A DNA stretch of 7,239 nucleotides from Acidobacteriota bacterium (GTDB taxonomy: Bacteria > Acidobacteriota > Terriglobia > Terriglobales > Acidobacteriaceae). The translations under genes and the position numbers were made by a program. Of this stretch, positions 6,669 to 7,239 are shown piece after piece (position 1 is the stretch's first letter; the number at the start of each line of letters is the position of its first letter). The DNA is taken from NCBI GenBank assembly GCA_021851465.1, contig JAJZDL010000147.1, positions 1 through 7,239 of the forward strand, given 5' to 3'. The notes under the pieces are model-generated. The model did not search any database and was not told the origin of the DNA. It was given only the letters and a program-made list of their open reading frames with translations.

Positions 6669-7239
6669 TCAGTGGTGGTGGGCGACGATGAGGAGCAGGG
6701 CGAGGACGAGGAGCGGCACGAGGATGAAGGTGGCGATGAGGAGGTTGCGGTGTGCGGGCGGCGACTCCTTGCGCTGCCATGCGGCGGCCTCCTCGCGGCT
6801 GGCGACGCCGACCTCGTCCTGGTGCTCGAGGTCGTGGGCGAACTCGCGGGCGCTGGCGTACCGATTTTTGGGGTCGCGCTCCATGGCGCGGTAGACAATC
6901 TCCTGAAGCTGCGGGGAGATGGCAGGCTCGATCTTGCTGGGCGGCTCGGGATAGTTGAGCAGGCGGTCGTTCATGACGGCGAAGGGGTTTGGCCCGGAGA
7001 AGGGGACCTTGCCGGTGAGCATCTCGTAGAGCATGACACCCATGGAGTATATGTCGCTGCGGGCGTCGCCGCGTTTGCCTCGGACCTGCTCCGGGGAGAT
7101 GTAGTCCGGCGTTCCGAAGCCGCGGGAGAAGCTGCCGAATGTGATGCGGCGCGCACCGGCGTTGGCCGCGATGCCGAAGTCGATGAGGCGGATGTTGTCG
7201 CTGGCGTCCACCATGATGTTCTCCGGTTTCATGTCGCGG
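6669..7239 (-). CDS. Ser/Thr protein kinase, C-terminal part, with C-terminal membrane anchor (5' end off right edge)
   Basis: This is a Hanks-type (PknB-like) kinase that phosphorylates Ser/Thr on target proteins. The visible part starts inside the catalytic loop (RDMKPEN) at the right edge, so the glycine loop and catalytic lysine lie outside. Counting the Met of that loop as residue 1, it shows DFG (18-20), the activation segment with GTPDYISPEQ (40-49), SDIYSMGVMLYEMLTGKVPF (59-78) and the conserved late Arg in RDPKNR (119-124). A charged linker (about 134-160) follows the kinase domain. A single hydrophobic helix (163-184) then ends in AHHH and the stop. With only three or four residues after it, the protein would be held at the inner membrane with its kinase domain in the cytosol and no external sensor domain. 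The motifs seen suggest an active enzyme. Confidence 0.93.
   Translation of the reverse strand, partial: RDMKPENIMVDASDNIRLIDFGIAANAGARRITFGSFSRGFGTPDYISPEQVRGKRGDARSDIYSMGVMLYEMLTGKVPFSGPNPFAVMNDRLLNYPEPPSKIEPAISPQLQEIVYRAMERDPKNRYASAREFAHDLEHQDEVGVASREEAAAWQRKESPPAHRNLLIATFILVPLLVLALLLIVAHHH

Overview
The window is GC-rich chromosomal DNA. It most likely comes from an acidobacterium of the class Terriglobia (Granulicella/Terriglobus/Edaphobacter-like). I infer this from the protein styles (long-form AhcY, tail-anchored Ser/Thr kinase, divergent Amt), from an interspersed GCGGGGATTCTTC...TCAGAATGACA repeat that I remember as common in such genomes, and from the IS481 and ISAs1 transposase types. 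No database was searched.

Layout. Positions 1-122 are the leading end of an IS481-family element that continues off the left edge. Its transposase reads leftward and only its first 22 codons are inside the window. Positions 123-246 are an AT-richer spacer ending in a C6-A-G6 palindrome. Positions 247-524 are a 278-bp wreck of an ISAs1-family element: a perfect 13-bp terminal inverted repeat encloses only the frameshifted C-terminal end of the transposase. Positions 525-842 hold no gene but are rich in repeats: an 18-bp tandem repeat, one copy of a dispersed hairpin repeat, and a tandem array of 20-bp units that runs into the stop codon of priA.

The conserved core follows. priA (minus strand, 3359-843) encodes the replication-restart helicase. 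It is divergent from ahcY (plus strand, 3505-4959), which encodes S-adenosylhomocysteinase; a 145-bp gap separates them. Downstream of ahcY lies what looks like a two-gene unit. The first gene is an easily missed 59-residue membrane protein with a TTG start (5052-5231). Its stop overlaps the start of a divergent Amt-family ammonium channel (5228-6517) as ATGA. The Amt protein has lost the first histidine of the twin-His pore pair (Gln instead) and other selectivity residues.

The Amt gene converges on a Ser/Thr protein kinase (minus strand, 6669 to beyond the right edge) whose only membrane segment lies at its extreme C-terminus. A second copy of the dispersed hairpin repeat sits in that convergent gap.

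The genes do not form one pathway: DNA restart, the methyl cycle, ammonium handling and signalling are simply adjacent. The item I rate most interesting is the translationally coupled small membrane protein plus unorthodox Amt protein. The repeat and insertion-sequence debris on the left is second.
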